From Anaspis maculata (taxonomy: Eukaryota; Arthropoda; Insecta; Coleoptera; Scraptiidae), in the NCBI GenBank assembly GCA_949128115.1, contig OX421962.1, positions 14,087,262-14,151,261 on the forward strand: 64,000 nucleotides of DNA, given 5' to 3'. Of the stretch, positions 23,254 to 33,621 are shown piece after piece. Below the pieces are notes generated by a model. It saw only the letters and a list, made by a program, of their open reading frames with translations, did not search any database and had not been told where the DNA came from. Position 1 is the stretch's first letter; each line of letters starts with the position of its first letter. Made by a program: the position numbers and the translations under genes.

Positions 23254-24290
23254 TACACACATCAAAAGAATCTAGGGGACAAGCAAATTCAGACGATTTC
23301 TAAAATCATCATAACTTCTGATTCCTGTAAGCGATTTCATATCGGTTTTCAGTGTTCGATAGCCCAGTCTTTCGTTTTTATGCCTTGATCACGTCAAATA
23401 CGAACAGTGTTTCATAAGGTTGCTACAGGGTGATCAATGGAACAGTATAAAATTGCCGAAAGTTCAGTACAAGCGCGATTTCCCAAAAAAAAATAATTCA
23501 TGCATTCCAATAACACAATTATGAAAATCAGCGTTTCAGCTTCAGTAACGTTTTTGAATTTTGAAAATCGAAGGTGAATTGCTAAAGATATTGATAATTT
23601 TGTGCCGCCATGTTGAACTTCCAAGAAAGAAGAAAGTGATCCGATTTCATTGAAACTTGGAACACACTCATGTCTGGCTCAAGTAATTGGAATTTCAAGG
23701 TCAAATGTCACTTTCGATCACTTTCGAGCCGCTATATTGAATTTTTTACATAAGAGATTCAATTTGAATAAAACTTGAAACACACTAGAATCGAATCATT
23801 TACATGAAAGTTTAACGTGGAGGCTTGGAAGTGACCAAGGAAGACATTTGACCTTGAACTTCCAATTACTGAAACCAGATATGAGTGTAATCCAAGTTTC
23901 ACTGAAATCAGATCATTTTTCTGGAATTTCAACATGGCGGCACGAAATGATCAATATTTTTGACAATTCACCTTCAATTTTCAAAATTCAAAAACGTTAC
24001 TGAAGCTGAAATACCAGTCTTCATAACTGTGCTATTGAAATGCATCAAATTTTTTTTTTGAGAAATCGCGCTCGTACTGAACTTTCAGCAATTTTACACT
24101 GATTCATTGACCACCCTGTAGAAACTCAATAAAACATTGTTCGTATTCGGCGTGATCAAGATATGAGGACGAAGGATTGGGCTATCGAACACTGAAAACA
24201 GATATGAAATCGCTGACGGCAATCAAAAGATATGATGATTTTAGAAATCGTCTGAATTTGCTTGTCCCCTAGATTCTTTTGATGTGTGTA
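23254..24290. mobile_element. 1.04-kb palindrome with nested TACAGGGTG ends
   Basis: TACACACATCAAAAGAATCT at 23254 is mirrored by AGATTCTTTTGATGTGTGTA ending at 24290; the outer 55-60 bases are nearly identical. Inside, a second pair of ends, CTACAGGGTGATCAATGG at 23425 and CATTGACCACCCTGTAG ending at about 24121, shares the same centre (about 23772). The arms include GCCGCCATGTTGAACTT at about 23603, reversed near 23935. The inner pair resembles the ends of the 6.15-kb palindrome. There is no coding capacity. Confidence 0.88.
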
Positions 24291-24299
24291 GATAGAAAG

Positions 24300-25640
24300 A
24301 TGAAAAAGTATGTGCAAACTGTTGAATTTGACAAATGCATTTCGATTGTCCATCTTGACTAAGTACTCATTTGTTTTAAATCTCAATGGAATCTGGTGAG
24401 AAATACAAAAGTTTAATATGGCGGCATTGGGAATGTCAAAATGCTGAATTTAATACATGCATCTCGATTGTCTTCTCATCTCGCGATTTCAAAAATCTAG
24501 ACGCCCTCTGGCGGCTAAAATCGCGAAGTGAGTTTTCAAGTTTTTACGTCATTTCAGTTCTGTCGCTTCTGTCAAATAACCAGTGACGATCGCACAAATT
24601 GTGAGGATTCTTGTATGGGTGATCAAGTTACTCAAGAAAATTATCTTTTTCTGAATAGCGATCAATAAAAATATTTAACTGAAATACCACAGATAATACG
24701 ACCGTTATACAACGCACGATGACAGGTGACAGAAAAGCTTACAATCCTCCATCTTGTTTAAAGCGCCCCCGTCGCGTCGGTAGTTAAAATCGCGAATAGG
24801 CTTGAAATCTCAATCAGATCGGTTGGAAAATGAAAGAGTTTAATAGGCACTCTGCGGATTTGTTTCAGCGCCAAAAGTTGCGATTTTTTTGTACACTTGC
24901 TGCAGGAAGTTATCTGTTTCCATAACAACAATGCCATTTGAATAATCATATCACCTGCAAATGGCAATTTCAACAATTAATAAATCTCAATATTGACAAT
25001 TTTCCTCAGACATATGCTCGTGACTGCCGCATGAGGATGCTGAAACGGGCGGGATATTCAAAATGTGCAGAGCGCCTATATGACGGTCTCTTGAAACGTC
25101 AAAAATCAAAGTTTGACAGACGCATATTGAGGTATAGGTTGGAAATCTCAATCGGATCAGTTGAAAAATGCAAAAGTTCAATATGGCGGTCTTCTGGGAC
25201 GTCAAAAATCGAAGTTTGACACATGCATCTCAATTGCCTAGCCAAAGCAAGTAGAGGTTGGAAATTCCAATCTAATCGGTTGGAAAATGCAAAAGTTCAA
25301 TATGGCAGCCTTTTGAAACGTCAAAATGTCAAATTTGATAGATGCATCTCTATTATCTATACCAAAGTAAGTACAGGTGGGAAATTCCAATCTGATCGGT
25401 TGGGAAATGCAAAGCTTCAAAATGGCGGCATTTTGAAACGTCAAAAATCGAAATCTGACAGATGCATCTCGATTGCCTACCCAAAGCAGGTGTAAGTTGG
25501 AAATCCCAATCCGATCTGTTGAAAATGCAAAAGTTTAATATGGCGGCCTTGAAACTGTCAAAAGGTCAAATTCAACTGTTTGACATCCATCCAATAGGGG
25601 GAACTTCATGTCGATACATGAAAAAATGCAAAAGTAGATG
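24300..25640 (+). repeat. Satellite-like array of about 119-bp units
   Basis: Clear consecutive units start near 25083, 25188, 25306 and 25425, each running GGTCTCTTGAAACGTCAAAA, TTTGACAGATGCATCTCGAT, a GTTGGAAATTCCAATCTGAT box and AATGCAAAAGTTCAATATGG. More diverged units occur at 24300-24480 and 24770-24850, and partial ones up to about 25700. Reversed relatives are at 15.43-16.0 kb. The units carry an AATATGGCGGC-type motif. Short open frames over the array reflect the repeat. Confidence 0.85.
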
Positions 25641-26296
25641 GCGGCCGTCTCATATGTGCATATGTCAAAAACAAATCAATTAGTTTCGGCCTCGGAAACG
25701 TCAAAATGTCAAATTCAACTAATGGAAATGAGTTCCGGTCACAAGTGGATATATGTGTATTTGAAATTGAACGTCGATTGGTTGATAAATACAAACAAAA
25801 TGGTGCGCCTGTTAGCTGTCAAAGAATTTCACTCAATTCCGCCCCCCGGAACGCCAAAATTTCAAATCTGACTGTTGAAAATCGATAGTCGAAAGAGACG
25901 GACATGTAAAGAAATTCCCGAGTCGTTTTGCTGAAAATTGAAAACAAAATGGTGAACGCTCATAAAAAGCGGATAATCACCTATTCGGCTCCGAATTATT
26001 ATTAAAAATCCCACGAATTGTATCGGGTCACCTCTGGATCTGCTTTGAATGACGCGATTGACGCGAAAGGTCTGTCTCACACGAGAAAGGTCGATTATAA
26101 ACGAATCGTGTCTTGGCCATTTTCCAAACGAATTTTCAACAGATTTGATTACAGGTGAAGACGAAAGAAAATCGAATCTTGATTGTAGACGCTTTCCTCT
26201 ATATTATGGTGAAACTTGTAATTTTTCCGAATCTTTTAATCCCAACCAAACATAAAGTTGACTACCGATTCATAATCATTCCATCGAACCGGCAGA
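25641..26296. other. Non-coding transition to the LINE
   Basis: This contains decaying fragments of the satellite phrases up to about 25.87 kb, then AT-rich sequence without a gene up to the microsatellite that ends the minus-strand LINE. Confidence 0.45.
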
Positions 26297-26327
<31 letters not shown>

Positions 26328-26392
26328 GGTCTTTATTTAGGCGAAGTCTAGCCATGGGCTATTCAACTCAACCTATAATAGTTTATACAAAC

Positions 26393-29300
26393 TTAATAAT
26401 TCGCAGATATTTGCTTATCTAACAACAAAAAGTGCAAGTCCCTGCGAAAGATGTTTACCGAAGTTGATTTCAGAGTGCCACTTAAACCGTTAAAAATTGA
26501 AACTGCATGGAAAACAAAGGATCTACAAAACATGGCTGTTCGATGTTTAGGCAGTGTTAGAGAATCTAGATGTCGCAAATTGGCGCCGTGGCAGTCCCGC
26601 CGAAAACAGAGTTTTTCTTTGAGGTATAGAGGTTGCCCTGTGGCGAAAATTCTACGCACAAGCACTGCCACATGGAAAGTGAACAAATTTTGAACCTTGA
26701 GCCAACCCAGCTCGTTGATTTTGTGAGTTACATGGTCATACTTTCGTAGTCCGAATATCAGTCGACAGCAAGTGTTCTGAACCTTTTGCAACCGTTGCTT
26801 CGTGGCATAGTCTAAACATGGATAATACATTGTTATGCAGTAGGTCAGCAGAGATATCACGAACGACTCACACAGTTTCTTACGAAGGCTAAGACTCGCC
26901 AATGACCTGATTCTATACACAGACTTTACCGCCACATAAGCCTTTGCAATTATGGAACCGACGTGACTCTTGAAACGAAGATCGTCATCAAAGATTATTC
27001 CCAAATTTTTGACCTTATCCTTGACCGCTATAACCTGACCATCCACTAGAATCTCTAACTGCGTGCTGACCTTGGATCTGTCTTTTGGGGAGCAGAAACA
27101 AATTGCTGTGCATTTTTCAGAATTGAGTTTGAGGCCGTGGGCATCAGCATAACTAGATATTCTGTAAAGATCTTCATTCACAAGGGCACAGGCACCCGGT
27201 ACGTCCATAGAGTCGAAAGGAAGAAGCAACTGAGTGTCATCCGCATACATAAACAGCTTACATGATGAAACACAATCAGGCATATTAGACACATAGATAC
27301 AAAACAGAATCGGACCCAAGATAGACCCCTGAGGAACCCCCGACGATATGTGACACAGACTAGAGTGAATTTCATCCACTACAACTTTTTGAACTCGTCC
27401 AGTCAGATATGACTCAAAGAAATTGACGGTTAGTGGGTCAAATCCGTAATATTTCAGTTTGGCAATCAGCAAGGCGTGGTCAAGTGTGTCAAAAGCCTTA
27501 GAAAAGTCAAGTAGTGTTAATATGGAAGGGTGACCTTTATCCAAGGAAGCAAAAATATCGTCAGCTAAGTCAATCAGGGCAGTGTTCGTACTATGTCCCC
27601 TACGAAAGCCTGATTGTCTGGAAGAAATAATATTCTTTTCTATAAGGTATGTGGAAAGTTGAGAGTGTACTAGTTTTTCTAAAATCTTTGACATTGTCGG
27701 TAGAATACTTATAGGTCTAAGGTCAGTAAAGGAACGAGGCTCTGATTTTTTTGGTAATGGATGAACATAGGAAGTCTTGCAGAGTTCTGGGAAGTAGCCA
27801 ACCTCCAGACAGCAGTTAACGACATGCGTTATGTAAATAGACAATACGGGCGCGCAGATCTGCAGCATTCTAGATGTAATTCCATCCGATCCAGAAGCAT
27901 TCGACGTGAGTCCATTTATGATTTTGGTTACTTCTTCAGTGGTAGCCAACTGAAAAGAAAATGAAGACTTTTGGACGTAAGGCACCTTGTTTTTCAATTT
28001 CTCAACTTCTTCCACGCAGCTGTTAGCAGAGTTAAAGACGGAGGCAAAGTATTGATTCATTTCGCAAACGTTCTTTAAATTATCGGGTAACTTTGAACTT
28101 GGTTTTTTACCTATATTAAATTTCTTTAGGGCTTTCCACATATTTCTATCGTTAAAACTAAAACTATTTATATAGGCAGATTTTTCCCGTCTTATGCTGG
28201 CTAAGGTGAAATTACGCAGATCTTTGTATGACAACCAGTCACTTAGCCTACCAGATTTTTTATATTTACTAAGAGCCCTATCGCGCAATTTCATCATTTT
28301 CTTTATGTTTTGAGTCATCCAGGGAGCACAGGGCTTCGAGACTCGAGATGTAATAAATGGCGCATGTGCGTCAAAAAGGGATAAAATTGAGTTATTTAAA
28401 AAAGCAACTTTGTCATTTATGTCAGGTATGTAAAGGACATTATTCCATGGATATTGATTAAGGTCGTAAAAAAATTTTTCTGAGTCAAAGTTTTGAAAGT
28501 CTCTATATGTAATTACCCGTGGGGGATTTTTGGTACCCTTGACTTGGGCTTCGCAATACACTAGCCTGTGATCAGATATTAGATCAGCACTTAAAGTTCC
28601 ACTATTCAACACTAACTCTCCATTATTTACACAAATGACATCTATCAGAGACTGTGTGAACTGAGCGATTCTAGATGGTTCGGAAATTACTTGTACCCAA
28701 TTATAGGCTTCTAAGCAGTCAGAGAACAAATTCTTACTCATTTGATTAATGTTGATATCACCCAGAAGCATGATGCTATCATACTGTGGTGTAACAAAGG
28801 AGACTATATCATCAAAGTGATTGCAAAAGTCAACTACACTGCTTGTGGGTGCGCGGTAGACTACCCCAACCAAAAAGCTAGGTCTTATGTCATAGAATTC
28901 CAACCACAGTTGTTCAACGCCCAACATACCCTCGAAATCATCAAGAACGACCCTGTATCTCAAACTCTCCATGACATAGGCTGCCACGCCGCCTCCCCGT
29001 CCATCACGGTCTCGCCGAACAAGTGAATAACCCGGAATCGCAACAACATCTGAAGAAATACAATCAGACAACCATGTTTCAGAAATGCAGACTATGTGAA
29101 ATTCTTCTCGTAAGACAAGTGACACAAATTCATCGAAACCTGTAAACAAAGAACGAACATTTAAATGACATATTTTAAGGTTTGTATATGTGAGGTTCGA
29201 TATTTGCCGCTGATGGTCAGATGGTCGCCCGAGGTGATGAATCAACGGTGGTTGTTGCTGTCGCTGTTGCTGTGGTTGTTGCTGCTGTTGTTGTTGCCGC

Positions 29301-29497
29301 TGCCGTAGCTGTTGTTGTTGTTGCTGTTGTTGTTGTTGTTGTTGCCGTTGTTGTTGTTGTTGCTGTTGTTGTTGTTGATGCTGCTGATGTACTGGTAGTT
29401 GTTGTTGCTGCTGTGGGCGCTGTTGTGGTTCCTGATGTTGCCGTTGCTGTTGTTGTTGTAGTTGTTGTTGTTGTTTTTGATGTTTTTGTTGTTGTGG
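26393..29497 (-). CDS. LINE ORF2: AP endonuclease and reverse transcriptase
   Basis: This polyprotein nicks the target DNA and reverse-transcribes element RNA there. Counting from codon 29243-29245: endonuclease motifs HLNVRS (N29), SETW (E56), VVYRAP (130), LLGDIN (D163, N165) and SDHRLV (224-226). RT motifs: RPISILPTMSK (511), QSGFRRGHST (544), LLDFSKAFD (D580), SGVPQGSILGP (635) and YADD (667-670, catalytic Asp pair intact), followed by the C-terminal domain. The frame is uninterrupted from 29497 to its stop at 26393. Upstream of the endonuclease it continues through about 84 glutamine-dominated codons made by a CAA-rich tract. The natural start is most likely the ATG at 29567-29569, separated from this frame by a single TAA at 29498-29500. 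Phrases fit the Jockey/CR1 group; exact clade uncertain. Confidence 0.93.
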   Translation of the reverse strand, partial: PQQQKHQKQQQQLQQQQQRQHQEPQQRPQQQQQLPVHQQHQQQQQQQQQQRQQQQQQQQQQQQLRQRQQQQQQQPQQQRQQQPPLIHHLGRPSDHQRQISNLTYTNLKICHLNVRSLFTGFDEFVSLVLREEFHIVCISETWLSDCISSDVVAIPGYSLVRRDRDGRGGGVAAYVMESLRYRVVLDDFEGMLGVEQLWLEFYDIRPSFLVGVVYRAPTSSVVDFCNHFDDIVSFVTPQYDSIMLLGDININQMSKNLFSDCLEAYNWVQVISEPSRIAQFTQSLIDVICVNNGELVLNSGTLSADLISDHRLVYCEAQVKGTKNPPRVITYRDFQNFDSEKFFYDLNQYPWNNVLYIPDINDKVAFLNNSILSLFDAHAPFITSRVSKPCAPWMTQNIKKMMKLRDRALSKYKKSGRLSDWLSYKDLRNFTLASIRREKSAYINSFSFNDRNMWKALKKFNIGKKPSSKLPDNLKNVCEMNQYFASVFNSANSCVEEVEKLKNKVPYVQKSSFSFQLATTEEVTKIINGLTSNASGSDGITSRMLQICAPVLSIYITHVVNCCLEVGYFPELCKTSYVHPLPKKSEPRSFTDLRPISILPTMSKILEKLVHSQLSTYLIEKNIISSRQSGFRRGHSTNTALIDLADDIFASLDKGHPSILTLLDFSKAFDTLDHALLIAKLKYYGFDPLTVNFFESYLTGRVQKVVVDEIHSSLCHISSGVPQGSILGPILFCIYVSNMPDCVSSCKLFMYADDTQLLLPFDSMDVPGACALVNEDLYRISSYADAHGLKLNSEKCTAICFCSPKDRSKVSTQLEILVDGQVIAVKDKVKNLGIIFDDDLRFKSHVGSIIAKAYVAVKSVYRIRSLASLSLRKKLCESFVISLLTYCITMYYPCLDYATKQRLQKVQNTCCRLIFGLRKYDHVTHKINELGWLKVQNLFTFHVAVLVRRIFATGQPLYLKEKLCFRRDCHGANLRHLDSLTLPKHRTAMFCRSFVFHAVSIFNGLSGTLKSTSVNIFRRDLHFLLLDKQISANY
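29246..29497 (-). repeat. CAA-rich tract coding polyglutamine at the ORF2 N-terminus
   Basis: On the minus strand CAA/CAG triplets dominate about 250 bases. In the ORF2 frame they read mainly as Gln with scattered His, Arg, Pro and Leu; in the other frames they read as Asn or Thr/Ala-type runs, and on the plus strand as Val-rich text. The glutamine frame is the one continuous with ORF2. It may be a slippage expansion inside the coding region. Confidence 0.8.
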
Positions 29498-29561
29498 TTA
29501 ATGTTGTTTTTGCTGTTCTCGATGCAGATTAATTGGTCTCTGTTGCATTCGCTCATTGGAA

Positions 29562-30954
29562 TTACTCATTTTGAGTATTTGTTGGCTCTATGTGGTTGTA
29601 GTTGATGTGTTTCTTGGTTAGTTCCAGTTTTTTCTGGTACATGGGACATTGCCAGTCTCTTGCCGAGTGTGCGCGTTCCGGTATTCGGGATCGTTGGCAG
29701 TTGATACAATTTAATAAATACGAATTGCAGCTCTCTGCAGAATGCAACTTTCCACATTTGTGGCAGGTTTCATCTTTTTGTGTGCAGTATTTCTTTACAT
29801 GCCCAAAGGCGCAGCATTGATGACATAGAGGGAGGTTTATAATTTCCTTTACATACGTTGTCATAAGGTTTACAAATATTTGTTCTTTCTTAAGTAAATA
29901 TTTGGCAAACTGGACGTCAGTTTCTAGAAGCCAATTTTCTTTGAGAGGGTTTCTGCATTTAGCTTTGTGTACAATCCTGGTTTTCGATTTTATTGTTTCC
30001 ATTTCGAAAGCCCTCTCAACATCTTCATTCTGCGTAAATATATCTGTTAATAGTTCATCATCTGTTGTATCTTTGTGTAGTCCGCATATTTGTATAGTAG
30101 GTTTTCTTAGGTTCCTGTTCAGTATTTCAATGTCCTTGGCCTTGGTTTGAATCATACCTTGTATTTTTTCCTTTTGTTCCTTATTTTGTGTGACTAGGAG
30201 AAGTTTGTCTTTCGAAAGTGGTATGATACTCTTGAAACCTCCGTTGATGTCTTTCATATCTATAGTTTTTTTTGAGGTCTTTCCATTTGGGCATAATATC
30301 TTCCCCATCAGTGGTTTTCACTATAAGATCGTTTTCTCGACTCGGTCCAGGCGGCGGTGTTTTCCATATCTCTTGTGTGCTTGGTACCGTTTTCGTTCTT
30401 TCTGGAATTTTCCCGTATGTTTTTGTCATGTCCGCGTATGTAGTAAGTGTGACTGTCCTCGGTGTAGTATTGATGCGTTCCTTCTGCTTTTCCTGAACGT
30501 CCTCTATTTTCTTCATCCACAATTGTTTTTCAAGGTGGCGCTGATATTGTATGATTTTTATGATGTCCTGATAGATAGTGTCTGTTGCCTGGGCTACCAT
30601 TTGTTGATGTGTCTTGTTGAACGTATTTTTTCCATTTGCCTCTACAGTAGTAGCCCTTTTGATAGTTCGCAACGCCTGCACAATTCCATCAATTGCATCA
30701 TCACCTGGTTCTTCTCGCGTGTCCGGGTCTTCTTCTGTTTCTTCATCGTAAGAAACTTCCTCTTCCATGGACTCTTGTTCATCTACTTGCTGCTGTTCTT
30801 CATTGGCTTCATTAGGTTTTTCAATTTCATTCAGTTCGAGGGTGGAATGTGTTCGCCGTCTTGTGTTTTTTTGCGGATCGTCAATTTCTGGGGGAGTTCG
30901 TTTTTTCGAAAATTTAAAAGTTTTCGCACGAGTGTATCTCGGCGAGTCACCCAT
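29562..30954 (-). pseudogene. LINE ORF1 (Gag-like, zinc knuckles) with one frameshift
   Basis: ORF1 proteins of this LINE type bind element RNA as a nucleoprotein. The first part, 30954 to about 30275, starts with ATG (MGDSPRYTRAKTFKF), is basic and then strongly acidic (residues 50-85), and includes a possible helical segment. The second part, about 30280 to 29562, lies in another frame and carries a pre-knuckle region and CCHC knuckles: C162-x2-C165-x4-H170-x4-C175, C182-x2-C185-x3-H189-x4-C194, then a CINC start of a third. The frames meet at a run of eight A residues (30265-30273 on the minus strand), consistent with one extra base. Its stop overlaps the ORF2 ATG as ATGAGTAA (29569-29562). 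A programmed shift is possible but a slippage error is simpler. Confidence 0.88.
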
Positions 30955-30960
30955 ATTTTG

Positions 30961-31529
30961 TATTCTTGTATGCCGTTACCCCTCAGGCGCAGAGGCCCCA
31001 GTGGCCTCTACTGGAGCGGGGCCACCAGCAATGCGAATATAGTTGTTCTTCCGTTACGATCCGAGCACGACTTGATTGTCCTGGTACGACTAGCTCGTTT
31101 AGTGGCAAGAAATTGATAAGAGATGTAAACAGCAGGATGTTAACCCTCTCGGAAGCTTCTCGATAAATTAGTTCGTTCGTAAATTTTCTCACCATCTGAA
31201 GGTAAAAGTGTCCATCTGCCAGCTATCCAAACCAGAGAAAAAATCGGAGCGCTATTTCCCACAAAATGAATATGAAACTTTAACTGTTTTTGATAAGCAG
31301 TATATAGTTCTACCACATCGACCGAATCGAGAAATGACGCCGTATTTCCATCCAAAATTAGTAAAGATAGGCAATCAACCAACCAAGCCGCCAACCAACC
31401 AGAGCCGGTCTGGAAATTTTGATCCATATCTCGTTCAATTTGAAGGGGACCTTGTGTTTGAGTTGCCTGGCAAACGGCCAAGGGTTCTCTGGACCACTAC
31501 GGTCACATGTCGTACTCTGACAGGGTCAT
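30961..31529. other. LINE 5' flank and unassigned sequence
   Basis: Part of this may be the LINE 5' untranslated region. A 213-codon open frame runs on the plus strand at 31208-31849, but its second half lies over an interspersed repeat and it shows no domain, so I do not call it a gene. Confidence 0.35.
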
Positions 31530-31830
31530 TCTTATTCCAAAAACACTGTTCAAATGCCGAGGTGTTGTGTGTGTGTTGCTTTTCGAAATCGAGAGCGTCG
31601 TCAACTGACGTTCCTGTCAGATGGGGCGGCCCGTGCGCCGATTTCAACGTTTTTCGGCAAAATTTCAAGGAAAGCCCCGCCAAATGGCCCGCACCGGACG
31701 ACACGCGGCCCCCAAAACCCCTCGGTCGGCATTTCACACTAAATTTCTTGAAATTCTGCCCGAAAAGCCGAGTTTTCGCCGCAAAAAGGTATCAAGAAAT
31801 CTGGGACGAATTATTTGAAATGTCAGTTCC
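31530..31830 (+). repeat. Unclassified repeat, partner of 14.53-14.80 kb
   Basis: This contains CAACTGACGTTCC, ATGGCCCGCACCGGACGACA and GGTCGGCATTTCACAC, shared in reverse orientation with 14530-14800. No terminal structure or coding is apparent. Confidence 0.6.
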
Positions 31831-32239
31831 CTGGAAAGAATTGGAATGAATTATGAATTTTTGAAAAGTCCCCTCAAATTCGGCAAAAATTTTAAAAATT
31901 TCCCATCGTCAACTTGCATTGCGGTTTGTTTGCAAAAATTTTTAAGAAAATACCCAGTGGTCGAAATGTACCGGAACAGATCGGAACGGCGTTCCGGTTC
32001 GTGAGATATTTTCAAAAACCGTTCCGTCTCGTGAAATTTTGTCGAAAGCCGTTCCGTTTCGTGGAAAATGTGCCGATAAGACGTTTAGACTTGCCTTTCA
32101 ATATAAATTTGTCTTTTGCTTTTGTTTGTCTTATTTTGATTTCATTGTCTTGTCATAACATTTATTCTTTCAAGAAATTATAATTGTACATTATTATTGT
32201 AGGGAATATTCTAATTATTATTCTTCCTTATATTCTCTA
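31831..32239. other. Outer flank with TTCCGGTTCGTG-type inverted text
   Basis: CAGTGGTCGAAATG and GTTCCGGTTCGTG at 31955-32005 have relatives near 37165-37205, where the ATTTCGACCACTG text is reversed. With the pair at 32245 and 36797 this suggests a larger inverted structure around 32-37 kb. No gene. Confidence 0.4.
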
Positions 32240-32285
32240 TTCATCGAGGGGCGAACCGCTGAGGAAGTTTGGTGTACAAATGCTC
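32240..32285. repeat. Left member of an inverted pair (GAGGGGCGAACCGC)
   Basis: ATTCATCGAGGGGCGAACCG is mirrored at 36785-36815 by CGGTTCGCCCCTCG and ATTCATTG. The pair encloses 4.5 kb, with a GGAAGT array just inside each member. Confidence 0.7.
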
Positions 32286-32462
32286 AGAAGTTCGTGGAAG
32301 TCAGTGGAAGTCAATGGAAGTGTTTTGGAAGTGCGAGGAAGTTGGTGGAAGTTAGTGGAAGTCAGAGGAAGTTCGTGGAAGTCAGTGGAAGTCAATGGTA
32401 GTCTTTCGGAAGTGCGTGGAAGTTACTGGAAGTTACTGGAAGTTAGTGGAAGTCTTTGGAGA
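32286..32462 (+). repeat. 10-bp minisatellite GTGGAAGTCA
   Basis: About seventeen units of GTGGAAGTYA/GTTAGTGGAA type. A second array of the same motif in the same orientation is at 36605-36770. Confidence 0.9.
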
Positions 32463-33621
32463 ACTGGGCATGCGCGGCTATGTTATTTTGCACACTGTTG
32501 ACCTCGTGGTTAACAATAATCAACATTTAGTGTACAACAATAAGTACTTGAGTGTAGTTGCAAATACAAGCACCAGCGGCTGGCGCATGTAAAGAAAAAT
32601 ATTGTAGAATATTGTACGCTGAAGAGTGCCGGGCTCGGTGCCAAGCCATGCTAATTCCAGTGATCTTGTTTTCCGATTACGGCACATCTTTCTCAGTCAA
32701 AACAGCCCGAAACATAGGTAGGAAGATAGGTAGATAGTGAATGAAAAATATTCAGGTATCGTAAAAAGACCGGATGTACATAACAAGTGTCCAAAATGAT
32801 TGCCGTTGTTTTCAAGGCAATAATAAAGCCTCTGTTCTCGAACTCTTATCAAACATTTTCGAAGGTTTCTCTTGAAAGCGCGCGACATTCTTCGGTTATT
32901 CTACACCGCAGTTCTTCAATTGACTTCGGCTGAATTTTAAACTCATTTTAGAAAAAAAAGTTACTCTTGCAAAATTTTGATAGAGGCTTCATTTTCGATA
33001 CATTTGGGTTTGGAACTTTGGAAAACATCTCGAAATCACCACTTTTCCAGGCCTAAAAATTAGAAACCAAGAAAACTCATGATTCTTCAACTGAAATGGT
33101 TGAATAGATTTTTTAAGTTGATAAACCACAATTTTGTTGCTAAGAAACAAGGAGCTTTTAGAAAAAAAAACAAATTTAGGTCTGGAAAGTGGCGATTTCG
33201 AGATGTATTCCAAAGTTTCAAACCCAAATATCTCGACAATGAAGCCTCTAATTAAAATTTTGCAAAAAAAATTTGTTTCACTAATTTTGGAAAATAACCA
33301 GTGGGGTAAAAAAATAGGGGGTTAAAAATAGAAACACCCCCCATTATCCACGTCCCTGAACTTTTTTTTTTAAAACACGTTATATTGTTCGATAGAAACC
33401 TATTTCAGTAAACTTTGGTTCAAATTTGGACAAAATCGGTTGAACCATTCAAAAGTTATGTGAATAAAATCGATTTTGAAAATTCAACTTGAACTTGAAC
33501 CCTGTAACTTTTCAACGGGCATTATAGGACCTCGAAGTAATTTTTTTTTCCAGGTCCATTTTTGATGGGGAATCTCCCTCAAAAGTTTGTAACCGTAATT
33601 GCGGAACACCTTTGTATAGGT
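32463..33621. repeat. Interspersed repeat with internal dyad, related to 34.6-35.0 and 59.9-60.0 kb
   Basis: The segment 32945-33260 is itself inverted about a centre near 33110 (AAAATTTTGATAGAGGCTTC with GAAGCCTCTAATTAAAATTT). The same phrases recur at 34615-34945 and, on one side only, at 59895-60035 (ATTTGGGTTTGAAACTTTGG). The part 33390-33600 has AGTAAACTTTGGTTCAAATT, recurring reversed near 34435 and forward near 35115. No gene. Confidence 0.7.

Larger units (their letters stand above)
26297..30960 (-). mobile_element. Near-complete LINE (Jockey/CR1 group), 5' end unresolved
   Basis: On the minus strand the element reads ORF1 (Gag-like, 30954 to 29562), ORF2 (endonuclease and RT, ATG at 29569, stop at 26393), a short 3' region with AATAAAGACC at about 26335, and an (ATT)n tail of about ten units at 26297-26325. 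Microsatellite-type tails are common in several LINE clades. ORF1 has one frameshift and ORF2 one in-frame stop, so this copy is probably inactive but young. The 5' untranslated region extends an unknown distance beyond 30960; a matching target duplication was not found. Confidence 0.93.

Noticed and set aside
29221..29532. Valine-rich plus-strand frame and asparagine-rich minus-strand frame
   Set aside because: Both are other-frame readings of the CAA-rich tract inside LINE ORF2.
30190..31116. 308-codon plus-strand open frame
   Set aside because: Antisense of LINE ORF1; Phe/Cys/Ser-rich translation with no domain.
31208..31849. 213-codon plus-strand open frame
   Set aside because: The second half lies over an interspersed repeat also found at 14.53-14.80 kb, where the frame is broken; no recognisable domain.
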